Below are positions 11,338 through 64,000 of a DNA stretch of 64,000 nt, piece by piece. How positions within the stretch are numbered: position 1 is the first letter of the stretch; every line of letters starts with the position of its first letter. Where the stretch lies: the NCBI GenBank assembly GCA_944472155.2, contig OX235279.1:55401564-55465563 (forward strand), given 5' to 3'. A model generated the notes under the pieces. That model saw nothing but the letters and a program-made list of their open reading frames with translations. It did not search any database and was not told the DNA's origin. This DNA comes from Trichobilharzia szidati. Its lineage: Eukaryota > Platyhelminthes > Trematoda > Strigeidida > Schistosomatidae. The position numbers and the translations under genes were made by a program.

Positions 11338-13891
11338 TGTCTTCTCTCTATTAATGTTCGAATGGAGATTTTTCATGAATTATGCAGATAATACAGAATG
11401 TGGAATTGCATTGCTTAAAACTTGAGGAACAAGGAATTAATGAATTGCCGAAGTAATATTGATAAAAATAAAACTAATAAATTACATCTGCAACTCGATC
11501 TATGTGTTCTTTTCAGTAGTATTTTGATTGATTCTCATGAAAAACCATACAGCTTGGAGGTTCGAATCTGTGCCTACCAGTATTTTAAGTTGAGACGTTA
11601 CAATTGAGCTGTCCTGGTGAATGCCACCAATCAAGTGACATCACTTCAAAGTCCATTGCGATGGTAAGTCACCTAGTTTTGTGACAGTACTGCAAACTAG
11701 GATGATGGAATTCAGTCAACATCAGGACTGAAGGCTAAACACCTAACATTAGTTATTTCATATTGACCAGTCGGTGTATTGTAGCTTAAATTGGTGTTTC
11801 AGATATCTTCCACTTACAATTGGTTTCTAACATGAAATCGAGAATCAGCCGGATCTCTGTTGGTTTAGCCGCTGTATCTTAATTAGATTTCTTTTTAAAC
11901 AAAAAGACAACTTCTAATTCTCGCCATTCATATCTGCTGTATTTAAACGGATCTATGTTAAATTGAAATTCAATCCCTAGAAAATACTATTAATAATTTA
12001 TAAACATATGGTTATGTAATGATGTAGTTATTTGTTCTTATTCTAACTCTTTTTATTTTTGTTGTGATGTTTCTACTCCTGTCGACTTAAGACCTATTTT
12101 ACGTTAACAGGTGTTATCTAATCACTATTAGACCAGATGTCAAATGAATCTATCATAGTTGTTTTATTCTAGTAGACCAAACCGGAGATTTGTACAGATG
12201 AAGGTTTTTAAATTTTGAATGGTTCACTTAATTTTTTTGTCCTTATCTCGTCAAGAAAGTTCAGATAATACATATAATCTGCACGTCCAATTTTGGACCA
12301 CATAGTTTGTTTAAATACCTTCCTTGGTGCATAATCAATTCTGGATAGTGTTATGATGTCATTAATCTTTCCATTATGATAATTCCTGTTTCAACAACAA
12401 AAGTTACTAGTAAAATATTTCGCACAATATTAGCTATACATATTTATTCGATTTGTGTTTTGGATGTAATGCGAACACCAGGTCAACGAAAATCGTACGT
12501 TTTACACAGTCAATTTTACTTATAATAATAAATACCATTAACACATACACAACTAGTTGTATGCTCAGAAATACAGACTGATGGTGTTTTCTTATCGCTA
12601 TTTATTTCTTCTTGTTTTTTTGAGGTCCCAAGCTTTAGTAACATTAGGTGTTCAGAATGTATTCATTGAATACAAGATCACCAAAAGACTGTTTTTTATT
12701 CAATCCCATGGAGTTTATAGAAGATATGAATTAACTCTCTCTCTCTCTTTAGCCCCTTATTCTTATTCACTTTAACAGTTTCAAAGACTGGGGACTGTTG
12801 CTGATGTCTGTTTTACTGAAAATGTATCATGTGTGTGCACTGGTGGTTGAAGATCTGTTTTATTAATCGGTAAAAATTATTCTTATCTTCAACCATTAAG
12901 TTTATATTTACATTTTTAATTACTGAAATGTGTCAACAGATGTTTATTATCAGCTACGAAGAAAATAACTGACCTTGTCTCTAGGAGTTTAATACGAAAT
13001 ATGCAAATATCTTTTTGTGTTTAGAAATATTAACATAGCAAAAAAATGTGTGAATTCAACGTTAAAATTCAATTCTTTTAATCCCGAAGTCAAAGGTTTC
13101 ATTTTCCTATTGTATGCGAAATTCACAAAACTAGCGCCTTAAACAGTAATACATGCTACTTTTAATTAAGTCATCTTATTATTCTGTCATAATAAAAAAG
13201 ACATTCTTAGTGATATTACTTATTCCAGGGCAGAATATTAAAGAAGGCAAATCAATCATGTAGGACTTGAGCAGCTTAGTGATAGTATCTCTTAAGTTAC
13301 CACATAGTCAGTGAAGTTTGAATGTGTCCCTAAATCATAACGTCTCTTAAAGTCTCAGTTGTATTGCAGTGTTGAGCATCAGCTCATTTGAAAATCAAGG
13401 TTTATTACTGAGTAACTTCTGATAGCCGACGTCATACTACATTGTACAGTACCATTATTCCGCTGTTAGTTTACTACAGCAGATATAATCAATACACTTC
13501 ACTTAATATTGAAAACAGAATGTGTTAAGAAGCAATTAGTCAATTTGTTGTTCAGAAATATTGCACTTTCTGTACAAAATGTACAACCATGCTGAAATGA
13601 TTTTTAGTACCTAAATTCTCTTAAATTGAAAACAAAAACAGACACAATTTAGAAATTAGTATTTGAGTATTTGTCACTGAAGTCATATGCATATCGCGTG
13701 AAATAGCTCCATTAAACGCAAGACGACTATATAGTCCATATTTCAAAATTTAATCAATAAAGAGAAAACTATATTATTTAGCGTAATAGGAAATAATAAA
13801 TAATTATGATGTTTATTTTATCTGCTGTCAGTTTTGACTGGCCAACTCCACGACTGTGCACAAGTTTTCATTTTCCCTTCACTTCGCCTCT
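11338..13891. other. No gene seen
   Basis: AT-rich. A B-box-like GGTTCGAATC at about 11560 hints at another worn SINE. Chance ORFs only (11422-11607, 12557-12775). Confidence 0.5.
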
Positions 13892-14170
13892 TTAGTGCCA
13901 ACTTGCGATGACCAACTCTTCACTTCTCGTTCGGGTTCCATTCGAGGAATAAGCGTGTGATATCACTCCGGCGTATGTTGGCTGGTTCGCTGACTGCCGG
14001 AGTCTCTTGTTGCTTACCCATTTTGGTCGGACGCCCGGCCACCTGATTTTCAGTAGAGATCCATGGAAAGGGAGTAGGTGTTGATGAAAGTCTGCAGTCT
14101 GTTGAAAATGTTTCCGGTCATGTTCTCCAGGTATCTGAATCTCACAGAAGCACTGAATTGACATCAGTGT
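13892..14170 (-). mobile_element. RTE-type LINE fragment, scrambled
   Basis: The minus-strand frame contains LLKIRWPG, followed by SHAYSSNGTRTR. These resemble the RTE segments LLKIRWPD and the region before EWNPKGKR, in order but with frameshifts. Only the C-terminal quarter is represented. Old, dead fragment. Confidence 0.55.
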
Positions 14171-14901
14171 TACGTGGTGCTGTTGATCTTTCTACTAATT
14201 ATTATTGCATCTAGTCTACTACACTGAACAACGCGTGGATCGAATGTCATCATAATGAATTATTCACGTGGTAAGGAAACAAATAAAATTGTAGTTATTG
14301 TCACATGGATAATGATTTAAAAAAGGTGATGGTACGACAATTTTTTGATTATAATTCTCTTCTACAATGACAAAATTAATGTACAACGCAATTTCAAGCT
14401 TAAATGGATAAATTTATTAAATTTAAATATGTGAAAATTGTGCAAAATGTTGTGGACACCGGAAGTATCAAGAATAAATTGGTTAAATAATAATAAAAAA
14501 GATATTAATTAGTAAATAATTCACTTGATTTCCTCAAATACTTTGAAAGAATATATATGTGCAACTGAAGAAGCATAATTCTGTACACACACAAATATTA
14601 TAACATATAGTTGTTTGTATTGAAAGGCTAACCCGTGTACTGTAACTTTTTATAATGATTGAAAGAACAAGGTTTGTTAGAAATAAAAGGTTCTAGTTTT
14701 ATGTATAATACAATAACCAATGTCATGCACTAACGCTGACGAATACGTAGTGTTGTAATGAGAAAATGATTTACGTATTGTATTAGAAATGTTTAAACAC
14801 GTTATTTGAAAGCAGCTGAGTGAGATTATCCAATCAATGTGGAAAATAAAAGCTAGAGTCTATGACAAAAAGGAATAAAGAGAATCACTTTATCTATACA
14901 G

Positions 14902-14933
<32 letters not shown>
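14902..14933. repeat. AT dinucleotide microsatellite
   Basis: About 15 uninterrupted TA units, followed by TATAGTCAG. It lies downstream of the kinase stop. Confidence 0.9.
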
Positions 14934-14937
<4 letters not shown>

Positions 14938-14975
14938 AGACTGTGTTTAAACTGGATATCGTGTAAGAAAAATAC

Positions 14976-14981
14976 TTTAAT
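14976..14981 (-). promoter_or_regulatory. Possible poly(A) signal ATTAAA of the kinase mRNA
   Basis: On the minus strand ATTAAA lies 221 bp past the stop codon, within AT-rich DNA free of recognised repeats. It is the nearest signal-like hexamer I noticed. Such hexamers are common by chance at this base composition. Confidence 0.25.
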
Positions 14982-15201
14982 TAACTTGAAAATGTCTACA
15001 AGTCAGGAACTTCATGTTGAAGTTAAGATTGGTTCCGAAAAAAGAACGAGATTGCACATTATTCAGGATAAGAGTTTTACAGTGATACTTATTTTGGTAT
15101 ACTTCTCTACATTTCTTTAAATTTTTGAAATCATAACAAAATGACAAACTTGTATTTAGCATTTTGTTCCACTGTTTTGTATTGGAAAACACCTGACGAC
15201 A

Positions 15202-55374
<40,173 letters not shown>

Positions 55375-56279
55375 TTACAATTTTCGTGAATGAAAACGAA
55401 GTCCAGATTGCACTACGATCCATCAATCGAAAACTAAATTCTATGTTTGAAAAGACTTGTGACCATGAACGAAAACAAAGTGAGTGCTGCGAATTCAACA
55501 TTCCAATATGCTGTAGACATTTATTTAAGGAAATAAGTTTCAGGCATATATCATACGCTTAGAACATTTGATTTGTTAGTTCAGTCGTATTACAAACAAA
55601 AACTGTGGTCTTCATTGATACCAATTCCAGAATACATTAAGCAGCGTTTAGAAAAGGTTTTGCTGCCTGTATGCCTGTAGCTTTTGGATAATGCCCTGTG
55701 ATACTACCTTTATTCAATTCGTGAGTGTTTAAAATGAGAGGGTTGGTATTGCGCTTTACATCTGTGTGCCACATGTGTATGGCCGCACACTTCGTCAAGC
55801 TGATGAGAGCATCCATTCTTTATACTTATCTAACAGATTGTTCAGAAGAGTTTGCAAAGTATGTTGCTGTAATCCTAAAAGTGAGTTGAGTAGATAAAAA
55901 CGGGGCATTTGGTGAGCCCTGGTAATCTGTTGATATACAGAACAAATAATAGAATCCCCTAACACATTTGACTTTTTCCTAGAAAAGGGATTTGATTTGA
56001 CCATCTTATTGGTCCACTACCTTCGAGGAATTTCGCTGTTCATCTTAGCATTAATCCCGTGATTCAAACACTTGCCAACTTCATACACAACCACTTCGTC
56101 TGGATTTTTATTGAAATTCATGAAATTAAAGTCAATAAACTTCTTGCTATCTTGGAGCTTGAACAAGCCTTCCCTCAGTGTGGGAAGATCTGCCAATCAC
56201 GAGAGATTTCCCGGGAAACCATGCTCTGCTCTAGATAAAAACTTGTTATTTTACAAATAAACCAAAATAACTTTCCTTA
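55375..56279. other. Upstream flank of the kinase gene (5' UTR and promoter expected)
   Basis: Begins with the in-frame TAA before the ATG. No clear TATA box or splice-leader acceptor could be singled out. The minus ORF at 55795-56004 has no recognised family; it may be retroelement debris. Confidence 0.45.
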
Positions 56280-57080
56280 TCATTCATTTCAGTATCTTTT
56301 TCAAGATACTTGCAATACTAATACTCTTGCGTTTTGCTGGAAAGTGCCTGGATCATCTTTAGAAGATGATAGTTGCTGTTGCATACTTCCTGTTACCTGG
56401 TGGAAGGCCATGAAGGAGATATAGCCTGAAGACATTGGTCAGTGAGCCTGCTATGTGGGCTGTCATCTACTTGAGGGGCCTTGGACAAAGATCATCAGAT
56501 CTTACTGATTTCCTCGTATCTAGTCTGCTTAGGGATTGGGATATTATGCTTTGGTGAATTCCAGGATAAATAATCCGGTTTTGTTGTGGCATGCCTGGGT
56601 TTGAAAATATGGTACTTGACAGCTTCTCAGTGGAGACTCCGAATACGTAACGTTCTATTGCTTCAGCATCTTCCTGGAACTTTTTGAATATTTTCATGTT
56701 ACTAATGTTAGCGGTCGTTTATCCTTCGCGTTCACGTATAAAAATAGTATCTCGAGGTGTGGCATTGGGTTTTGAGCTAGGTGCATTTTGAATTTCACCT
56801 GCATATGATGAACTCCTCCAGTGTATTTCCTTATATCCGCAGTGTACAGATTCCAGGTTTCGGTCCCGTGGATGTTCAAAAAACTTCAACGTTTAAATTC
56901 ACGCTCCAGAACACTATGAGCTTCCCCGTTTGCGCATGGGACCTTCTTGAGTCTTGAGAAAATTTCATGGAATGTAGGATTGGATTACACCAGCGTATAC
57001 TTGTGTGAACTGATTCCATGCACCTTCCAGCTACCAAACTTGAACGCCAGTTCACTAACGAAGCTGAGGAATTCACTGCA
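56280..57080 (-). mobile_element. Decayed CR1-like LINE remnant (linker and RT start)
   Basis: Minus-strand frame 56467-56697 ends LSRLDTRKSVRSDDLCPRPL, like the CR1/Jockey RT start (L-x-LD-x-x-KS-GPD-x-x-P-x-L). It continues past a stop as AHIAGSLTNVFRLYLLHGLP, then ATATIIF and SISIASILKK. That matches the CR1 order IA-LT-LF-SL-G-P, PIFKKG and RPISLTSI-CK. Upstream frames at 56694-57076 may be linker. Stops and shifts abound; the rest of RT is missing. Schistosome CR1-type elements such as SR1 are the expected source. Family level is moderately supported only. Confidence 0.6.
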
Positions 57081-58779
57081 TTTACACTAGCATTCTAGGG
57101 ATTCGGTAGATTTGGGCTTTCAGTTCGGGATATGGCATTATATGAGGATTGGGAGGCGGGTACAGCGTGGTCGTTTCTCTCTAGGGGCAGACAATTTCTC
57201 ATGGGGCTAGCATGATGAAAACTAAGTTCGGTAATATCGACAGTCACAATTCCTGTTCATTTATTCAGCCTAAGTTAGAGCTTCCATGTTCCATTCACAG
57301 AGATCCACTACACGGAAATCTCTAGCTTTTCCCAACATTTCACTGCTATTCTCTTAGTTATAGTTCATTATGCTGTATTTTGATACGGTCCGTAATATGA
57401 TGGACCATCTTTGTTAGCCCCACGTCATTGATACATGTGCCAAGAAAATAAACTGATGTACAAATGACAGTTGTTTAATTTTGGGATATGAATCAAATAT
57501 TGATCCGCCCTTTAAATTTCTTTGATTTGCAAAGAGTATAATTATATTCTGAAAAATTTCAGATTGCTGTGGAGAATTTTGTGACTGAATCTGACTTCTG
57601 TGTCTATCTCATTTTTGAGGACATTTCCAGGTGATCGGTTGTTAGTGGTTTTGTGTCTGGAGGCACACAGCAGTTAAGAGAAAAGACACTCCATTATAAC
57701 AGTCTGAAGGACTTCAATATTCAAAAATGTAAACATTGAGTCTCTTTAGATTATCATAATCACTAAAAATTGAAACTTTTTTTGGTTTTTGAGCTTACTG
57801 TGACTTTAAGAAGGCTTGTTGCAAAGTCAGACTTTGATCTGTCCTAAACGTACTATGTATGGTTATTACGGCTACTGACTTAGTGAGCAGCTTACCAAAA
57901 ACTGGTTTGGCTGGGTCATGCTCGAGCATGACTATGAATAGTGTCTCTGTTCATCCTTCAACAATGTAGAAAATAACCGTTTACCACAGCTGCTATGTTT
58001 TACTGTGGGAAACATTATCTTCCATTATTCTCAGGGCGATACGTCCTGTGTAGGTGCTTTGTCTCCCTTTTCTCAAGAGACTACGCCATGCCATTCATTG
58101 GACCTATACACTTCGTCTGACTCTGTTGGTGGCTGATTGCTATCCACTTGAGTTAAAAATTGTGGCGGCGTCCCGTACATGTTGATGGAACTTAGTAAGC
58201 TTTTTTTCTCTCGACAGAGATCAAGAATACCGTAGCAGAGTATTTCTAGTAGTATTGCAATAAGGCCATTGCCGGGCTTTTCAGTCATGTCATCAGCTCC
58301 CTGGTGTGAGTCTCCCGCTAACCTGAGATTTGAAATTTTGCTTATGTGACAGTATACCGTGTACGACATTCTGACATTCACACCGTGTATCTATTTTTGT
58401 CTGCATAGTCCCTTGATATTTAACTAGAAAGACACAACATCTTCTAAAAATTGTTTTCACACACTGTTAGACCATCAAAGGACTAGATTTCTATAGCAGT
58501 TTTATCCCACAACATTTGGGACAAAATAACATACTGAGAATTAGCAGCCAATCAGATGAAGTTCAAGATAATTAGGATGGCAAGTGTAACGTGGAATATT
58601 TTAAATTAAAAAACTAAATTCGTATTTCTATACTGTTTCATATTTGGGTCAATTGGACGTTTCATGGTTCATTGGACTGTTTCACATCTTCATTTACTGC
58701 GAACCATTTCGTGTCCAGTTATTGTATTATTACTATCTGGATGCCCGATAACCTTAAATTTAAGTGCTTGTGCAATGTT
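57081..58779. other. Unrecognised, probably retroelement debris
   Basis: Less AT-rich than average, with broken minus-strand frames such as 58073-58381 (102 codons). These could belong to the CR1-like remnant at 56280-57080 or to another element. I could not match motifs. Confidence 0.35.
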
Positions 58780-59600
58780 GATCCGATACATTTTTCCCTA
58801 TTAGTTTGTTTATTAGATGTTTCACACAGTGAAGCAGTATTGTCTACTGGATGACGTTTCAAACAAAATTTATTGTTCATAATCACATCAATTATAATCA
58901 CACGACTTCGAAACTTGAGTTCTTAAAGAAAACCGGTCTTGTCGTGACTCTGTACTATAGAGCGAAGAGAATATGCCCTATGGAGAGGTTAGAGGAAAAA
59001 TTTGAGTTTCTAGTAAAGATACTGAAGAGCAGTGGGTACCCTCAAATGTTCATCAACAAGTATGGAAGATCTGAAGTCATAAATGTGAAACAAATCACAG
59101 TAGGAAAAAAGCCAATCTACTTTCAGCTTGATTTTAAAGGTGAAAACACTGCAGCGATGATCAATAGGAGGCTGATCACATCACTAGCCATAGCCTGTCC
59201 TGCAGCTAAGCCCGTTCCTGTCTATCGAACAACTTACTATTTAATGCAATCAAAAATCAATAGATATCCTTCTCGTGTTAACTCCAACTGTATACACAAA
59301 TTTGCATGTATCTGCGGTAGCAGTTGCATTGGAAGAACAGAAAGAAGGACATATCTACGATTTTCTGAACATGTACCAAAAAGCTTGCTTCTAAAAGAAA
59401 CAAATGCTTTAAACAAAGCCGTTACCGGGCATCTCCTCGACCCAGGTCGTGAGGTGGATGTCGAAAAGTCGTTCAAAATTATCAATAAGCAAAAGAGCTC
59501 AATTCTCCTTAAGTTTGCTGAAGCCATTTCCATCAAGCGCCTGAAACCTGATTTATGCATTCGGAAGGAAGCTGTTATCAGTCTTTCTTTACCCTGGTAA
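58780..59600 (+). pseudogene. Penelope-like element remnant, linker and GIY-YIG domain
   Basis: A 249-codon open frame (58851-59600) aligns by eye, end to end, with the last third of the ORF at 22139-24253. Shared landmarks are SRAKEIC versus YRAKRIC, ENGYPRKFI versus SSGYPQMFI, RVNSNCIHKF, CIGRTERR, FSEHVPKSL, AEAISIKRLKPDLC and the final LSLPW. The RT half is missing. A weak LLDV motif at about 58815 may be the last RT trace after a frameshift. In the GIY-YIG core Cys replaces Tyr of YIGRT, so this copy is probably dead. It is a diverged member of the same lineage. Confidence 0.85.
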
Positions 59601-62600
59601 CTGGATATTTTTTATCCGAATGCGAAATGCTGAAAAGTTTTCATTGTGCATGATCGGAATAGTGTTCAATAGTGCATATATATGTATATATTATAAGTGT
59701 ATGCGTATTCTGATCGATTGATTTTTATTTAAAATGAACTCTGTGCAAGTAAGTTAAAATTGCTTTTGTAGATACATTAAATAATATCTTTGTCCTGTAA
59801 GCAGCTGAAGAAACAGGCAACGAAACAAAAGATGGTACCATTTTATTCTGCTAAAACGGTAGTTCTTGCTTTGTTCAGATTTGGATTTGTTCAAGTTAGT
59901 TTCTTCAGAGCTCCATTCATGCAGCGGCTGTCACAACAAGATTCAACTTTTTTTCAGCCCGCAAACTTCGTGAGATTTAGTAGAAAGGATCTATTTATGG
60001 TTATACTTTTTGAAGTATAGGTTTTTGTGGAGATCCACATCCTCCTCGAAAACGTCCGCCAAACAAGTGAACACCCCTAGTTTCGCTGGTGATCCAAAGT
60101 CATTAACATCTGTATGTGGGGACACAAATCTCATCTTCAGAATCTTTAAAAGCCAGTTACAACTCAATTTCAGAAATATCTCCGATGAGATGGAAGTTTC
60201 GTATCTTCTCAAATTAATAATTGACAAGAAATCAAGTGAACTGGTATTCCTGGTGTGATCTTGTATGTTTTATCTCTGACAGCTGCGTTTACAACAATTG
60301 GATGATTTTGCCAGGCATTGCTTAACTGGGAACACACTCTGGAAGGATATAAAGAGTTACATTCACACAAGAGCAAAAAACATGTCGATCAGTAATTAAG
60401 GCTAATGGCTAAGAGAAGTAAGCCTTACTTTAAAAAGGAGAAAATAAATTGACAGACTAGATATCGGTCTCCATTCTGAAATACAACAGAAGAGATCAAC
60501 ATCTTAATCATCACTTACGATTTTTGAGGGCGTTTCATAATTGTGATAGTTTATTCACATAAATTGAGTAGTGACATAATTAACATGCAGTTTTCAATGG
60601 CTCGAACATACCTGATACGATTACACGGTAATTTCTTTGTATATTTCAATTTATTACAGTTTGTTGATATAGAGGCATCAACTAATTCCACTTTATTATA
60701 TGTCCACTACCGCTTGTCAAGTATCTTACTACATATGTGATTACTAAGTAAAGCGTTCGCGGTTTTCCACCATGAGATTTCCAGATGCATGATAGTGTGT
60801 GACTTACAAGTGGCAGCGATGGCGCTAATCTAATTCCAAACCTTACCAAATCAGCCAAGAGGCCCTCGGAAGCGGGCTTTTCAAAACAATTGCTTCACAA
60901 GGCATAATTTTATACAGTAACTTATAGCGACGGTTATTGCCTACTGAAGGTAAAATCCCTAGCTTAAAGGAGAAGACAGAACACAGCTGTAATGCCGGCT
61001 GTATTGCCTAGTCAATAAGTCGGTGGAAAACCTCTTTCTAAACTTAGTGAATCGCAGCAGAGAGAAGAGATGAAGCAAAGGTCGACAAACATCTGTTTCA
61101 GTTCTCAAGAAAACTGCAGTGTACATTGAAACTTCGAACTTTTGTTTGGACGGACTCACCTGACCTTTAGCACTACTTTCTTTTCCGATTCGTGAAACTC
61201 TTTTATGTTCTTCGCTCGCTCTCTCGTTGTGCTTTCATCCAGCGAACTCTCCGAGCCTACCACAGTCAAGACTGCAGGTAAGTGTGTAACCTCTTATTTC
61301 TTATCAAATTCCATATGTCTTTTGTGTAAATACAATTCTGTTCCAGTCACACTTGCCATCTCAAGTCTTTTAGCCTTGAATCCGTTCGTTAGTACCTGCA
61401 CGTTAGGCAGAGTACGATTAAGTTCATAAGCGTTGAAGAAATTTTGTCAGGGTGATTATTTTAGGTCTAAGTCAAGCCAAGTCTAACTCTTACAAAACCA
61501 CCGTCTGTATGAATATGAATGCTGTTGTGGCTCAAGAAAACGAGGAATACTGCGAAAATCAAAAGAAAAAGGGATATATCTATGAATGTTTAGAAAATAA
61601 TGAGAAAAAGGAAGTGGGTTAGGATGTCTTGACTTCGGCAAAATGTAAGTTCATTCTCCGAAAGGAAACTCCATTGATTTCACCCGTCCAATTGGTTTTC
61701 TCTCCATAATATATGGAAGAGCCAAGTAATGCATAATGGGAAGCTAGGTCAAAACAGATGGAGGTTGTGACCAATATTGGAGAACTTTTAGAAGATCAAA
61801 GATGGTTGTCAACTCAGTTGGACCTCAGATGTTTCACTGTCAACGATCAGCTTGTTTATATATTCGTTCACTCTCCTAAATTATCGTCAATAAATACGTC
61901 TTATAGCAGCTGTAAGTGTTCCATTCTCCTTCCGCTAGTTGAGGCGGTGTAAAGGGCAGCCTGTCTACCAGGTTAGGTGGGCCGTGCTAAAGAATTACCA
62001 TGTAGTTTGGCTACAGCTCATGTTAAGCATGATTAGTAGCCGCACACGAATCGTGAGCGTGATGTCTAACCGAAACCAACTGGAAACGAGTTGCCAATGG
62101 AGCAGTAAGACAAATTCTCTTTCTGTGATCGATATTCGTCTGCATAGAGCTCAAATCACTTCTGGTACTTCCCTAAGATCACAGGGCTGACGGAGTGATA
62201 CAAATAAACTACTGACCTTAAAGTAAAACACCATCTGACTGTAAATTAAGAATAAGATTCAAAGCTGTACACAGCAAAGTTATGTGGGAGAATTGACTTC
62301 AAGCTTTGTTTTTTCCCACGTACTTCTGATCCATCCGAAAAAAGCTGGTTTTTTTGCTAGAGCGAAGGCAATATTTCCATATTTCTCAGCGTACAACACT
62401 GATTAACTAGTTAATTGATTCTTCTTATATAATAAGTTCAAGAAAATTAGCAGCGATGTAAATTCACAATAAACCGCACTTATGTAATTTAAAATATACT
62501 CATCGATGCCTGCATAATTATTATGTTGATACATAGACAGGAACAAGTATATTATTGTCGAATCAAACTTATTAAACCTCTGACAGACAGTTTTCAGTCC

Positions 62601-63754
62601 TGGACAAATATTATCCACGGTTTGCACAGAATTGGTCAAAAAGCTACTCTTACTATTGAATAGTCTGCATCTCCCCTCAGAACCATGTTAAACTCCAATG
62701 GCCATCTTTCAGATAAATAGCCAGACTCGACCAAAGTTTCAGATGCTCATGTAGCAGTTAGGTGCATTTATTTTAACTAACACTGCACAAACCAAACCAT
62801 ATGCGTTCTAGACTGTTACTAAGTAAATAAATAATTGCTCATGTTGATAAAAGGTCAAGGTCTTTGGATTGAAAGTGCCACACACGACACCCCGAAGGCC
62901 AGTGAAAGGTACTCTAGAGCTAGAAATAAATATATCACCGAAATTCTTCGACCTTTAATGTCCTCTAGCTGATGGTGAATGGAAAAGCTGTCCAGAGTTA
63001 ACTCTGTTGCGGATCTCTGATTCAGATACCGTAATAATGGATCATTCTCTGAAAGAAACTAGTTACAGTGGATGCAAAACAAGTAGGCTTCTAGGTTGAT
63101 GTAAGTAAAAATTCTGAGCATTGTGGAATAGATCAAATAAATTATTATTATGTTTCAGTTGTTCACACACAATGAAAAGTTCTTGCTTTCGGTAATATTT
63201 TGAGCAGAATTACTGCCCGTGACCACAGTAACTGTCGGAATTGTTTTTTAAATTCCTCTAGTTTGCATCACTCGGAATTTCTTCTGTTTTGAAACAAAGT
63301 TTTGCAACACAAAGTATACGTTCGACAATTTGCTTTAGTAGCTCCTGGCATTGGATAAGGTTGTAACAGACTCTAAAAGAGACTTCTTAAGCTATACGTT
63401 ATTTTCCACTACAAGTTAACTAATCTTTTCTTGCACTGCTCCAGACCGATAACTAGATCTGTGTTGTCATTTAAAATCTTAGAAATAATGGCAGCCAAGT
63501 TGTTATGGAGAACCATCAGAATCGCATTCAATTCATCTTCTTAAATATGTTTCCAGTCACTTGGAATAGACATCTGGTAGATGTGCGTAACGCAGGCACA
63601 CTCCTAGTATTCATCTTCTCGTTCACCAAAACTCCCCGCTCTGGCTTCGAAACATTTTTCACCGCATATAGATGATTGAGATGGGGAAGTTTGTGTTTGT
63701 GAGAGCGAAAATGTGTGTATGTCTGTCTGTGTGTATGTAGTGTAACTTGAATTG
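59601..63754. other. No gene confirmed (right part)
   Basis: Contains short ORFs at 59790-60020 and 60010-60258 that overlap in different frames, and a moderate-GC patch at 60740-61450 with a good donor CAG|GTAAGT at 61278. 63690-63745 is GT-rich. No domain recognised in any of them. Confidence 0.4.
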
Positions 63755-64000
63755 CCCATATCAGGATTAATAGCTGAAGCCATTATGCAAAGATTAGAGT
63801 TAATAGCTCTACCTATAGTTAAACCGAAAATCTGGATACGTTACGTTGATGATACATTTGTAATAATTAAGAGAAGTGATATAGAATATACTCATAAATT
63901 AATAAACAACATATTTGAAGACATCAAATTCACAAGAGAAGAAGAATTAGATAACAAAATCCCATTTTTAGATGTCTTAATCAGGAGAACCAACACAGGA
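63755..64000 (+). CDS. Penelope-like reverse transcriptase fragment, runs off the window
   Basis: Open frame to the window edge: PISGLIAEAIMQRLE, then IWIRYVDDTFVIIKRS, NKIPFLDVLIRR. The catalytic YVDD and the following FLDV motif are intact and spaced as in Penelope RTs. It begins abruptly in the G-SP motif at 63755 after a GT-rich tract, so it looks 5'-truncated. The sequence differs from the 22139 copy, so it is a different lineage. Whether the endonuclease is intact lies beyond the window. Confidence 0.85.

Larger units (their letters stand above)
14180..15201. other. Presumed 3' UTR and downstream flank of the kinase gene
   Basis: Minus-strand sequence after the stop is AT-rich, with a candidate ATTAAA at 14976-14981 and a TA microsatellite beyond. 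No other gene seen. Confidence 0.5.

Noticed and set aside
58073..58381. 102-codon minus ORF as a gene upstream of the kinase
   Set aside because: No recognisable domain or splice context, and it lies between retroelement remnants; debris is more likely.

Overview
The window looks like an AT-rich stretch of a blood-fluke (Schistosoma-type, trematode flatworm) nuclear genome. Three things suggest this: a host gene with small exons and kilobase-scale GT-AG introns; RTE-type LINEs, Penelope-like elements and tRNA-derived SINEs; and a SINE carrying a hammerhead-ribozyme core of the kind known from the schistosome Sm-alpha family. The species cannot be fixed from the sequence alone. Nothing resembles operons, bacterial genes or CRISPR arrays.

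The main result is one complete host gene on the minus strand, assembled by hand from nine exons between 55374 (ATG) and 15202 (stop). It encodes a 361-residue AGC-family protein kinase of the PKA catalytic-subunit/PRKX type. All eight introns are GT-AG, all phases agree, and the kinase motifs follow in order: glycine loop, catalytic Lys, alpha-C Glu, YRD, DFG, APE, and a C-terminal FxxF. Coding sequence is 1086 bp of a 40173-bp gene, so about 97% of the gene is intron. The activation loop reads Thr-Tyr-Ser where PKA and PRKX have Thr-Trp-Thr.

Layout. 1-15201, downstream of the gene: a solo LTR (933-1236), a 5'-truncated RTE LINE with target-site duplications (4523-4847), a long decayed RTE LINE on the minus strand (6822-10130), and a Penelope GIY-YIG remnant between inverted repeats (10390-11337). 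15202-55374: the kinase gene. Its introns hold an open Penelope ORF (intron 5), a second solo LTR and a TSD-flanked RTE LINE with a small hairpin element nested inside it (intron 3), a SINE/Penelope cluster at 37.3-39.7 kb (intron 2), and SINE, RTE and Penelope fragments (intron 1). 55375-64000, upstream of the gene: a CR1-like LINE remnant (56280-57080), a Penelope C-terminal remnant (58780-59600) and a Penelope reverse-transcriptase fragment running off the right edge (63755-64000).

Two Penelope lineages are present. One is nearly intact (22139-24253, with an older relative at 58851-59600). The other survives only as fragments (10557-10769, 37340-37690, 51980-52231, probably 63755-64000). 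The SINEs end in a tail resembling the 3' end of the RTE LINEs, consistent with SINEs mobilised by that LINE. Most remaining short ORFs are chance frames in AT-rich DNA.
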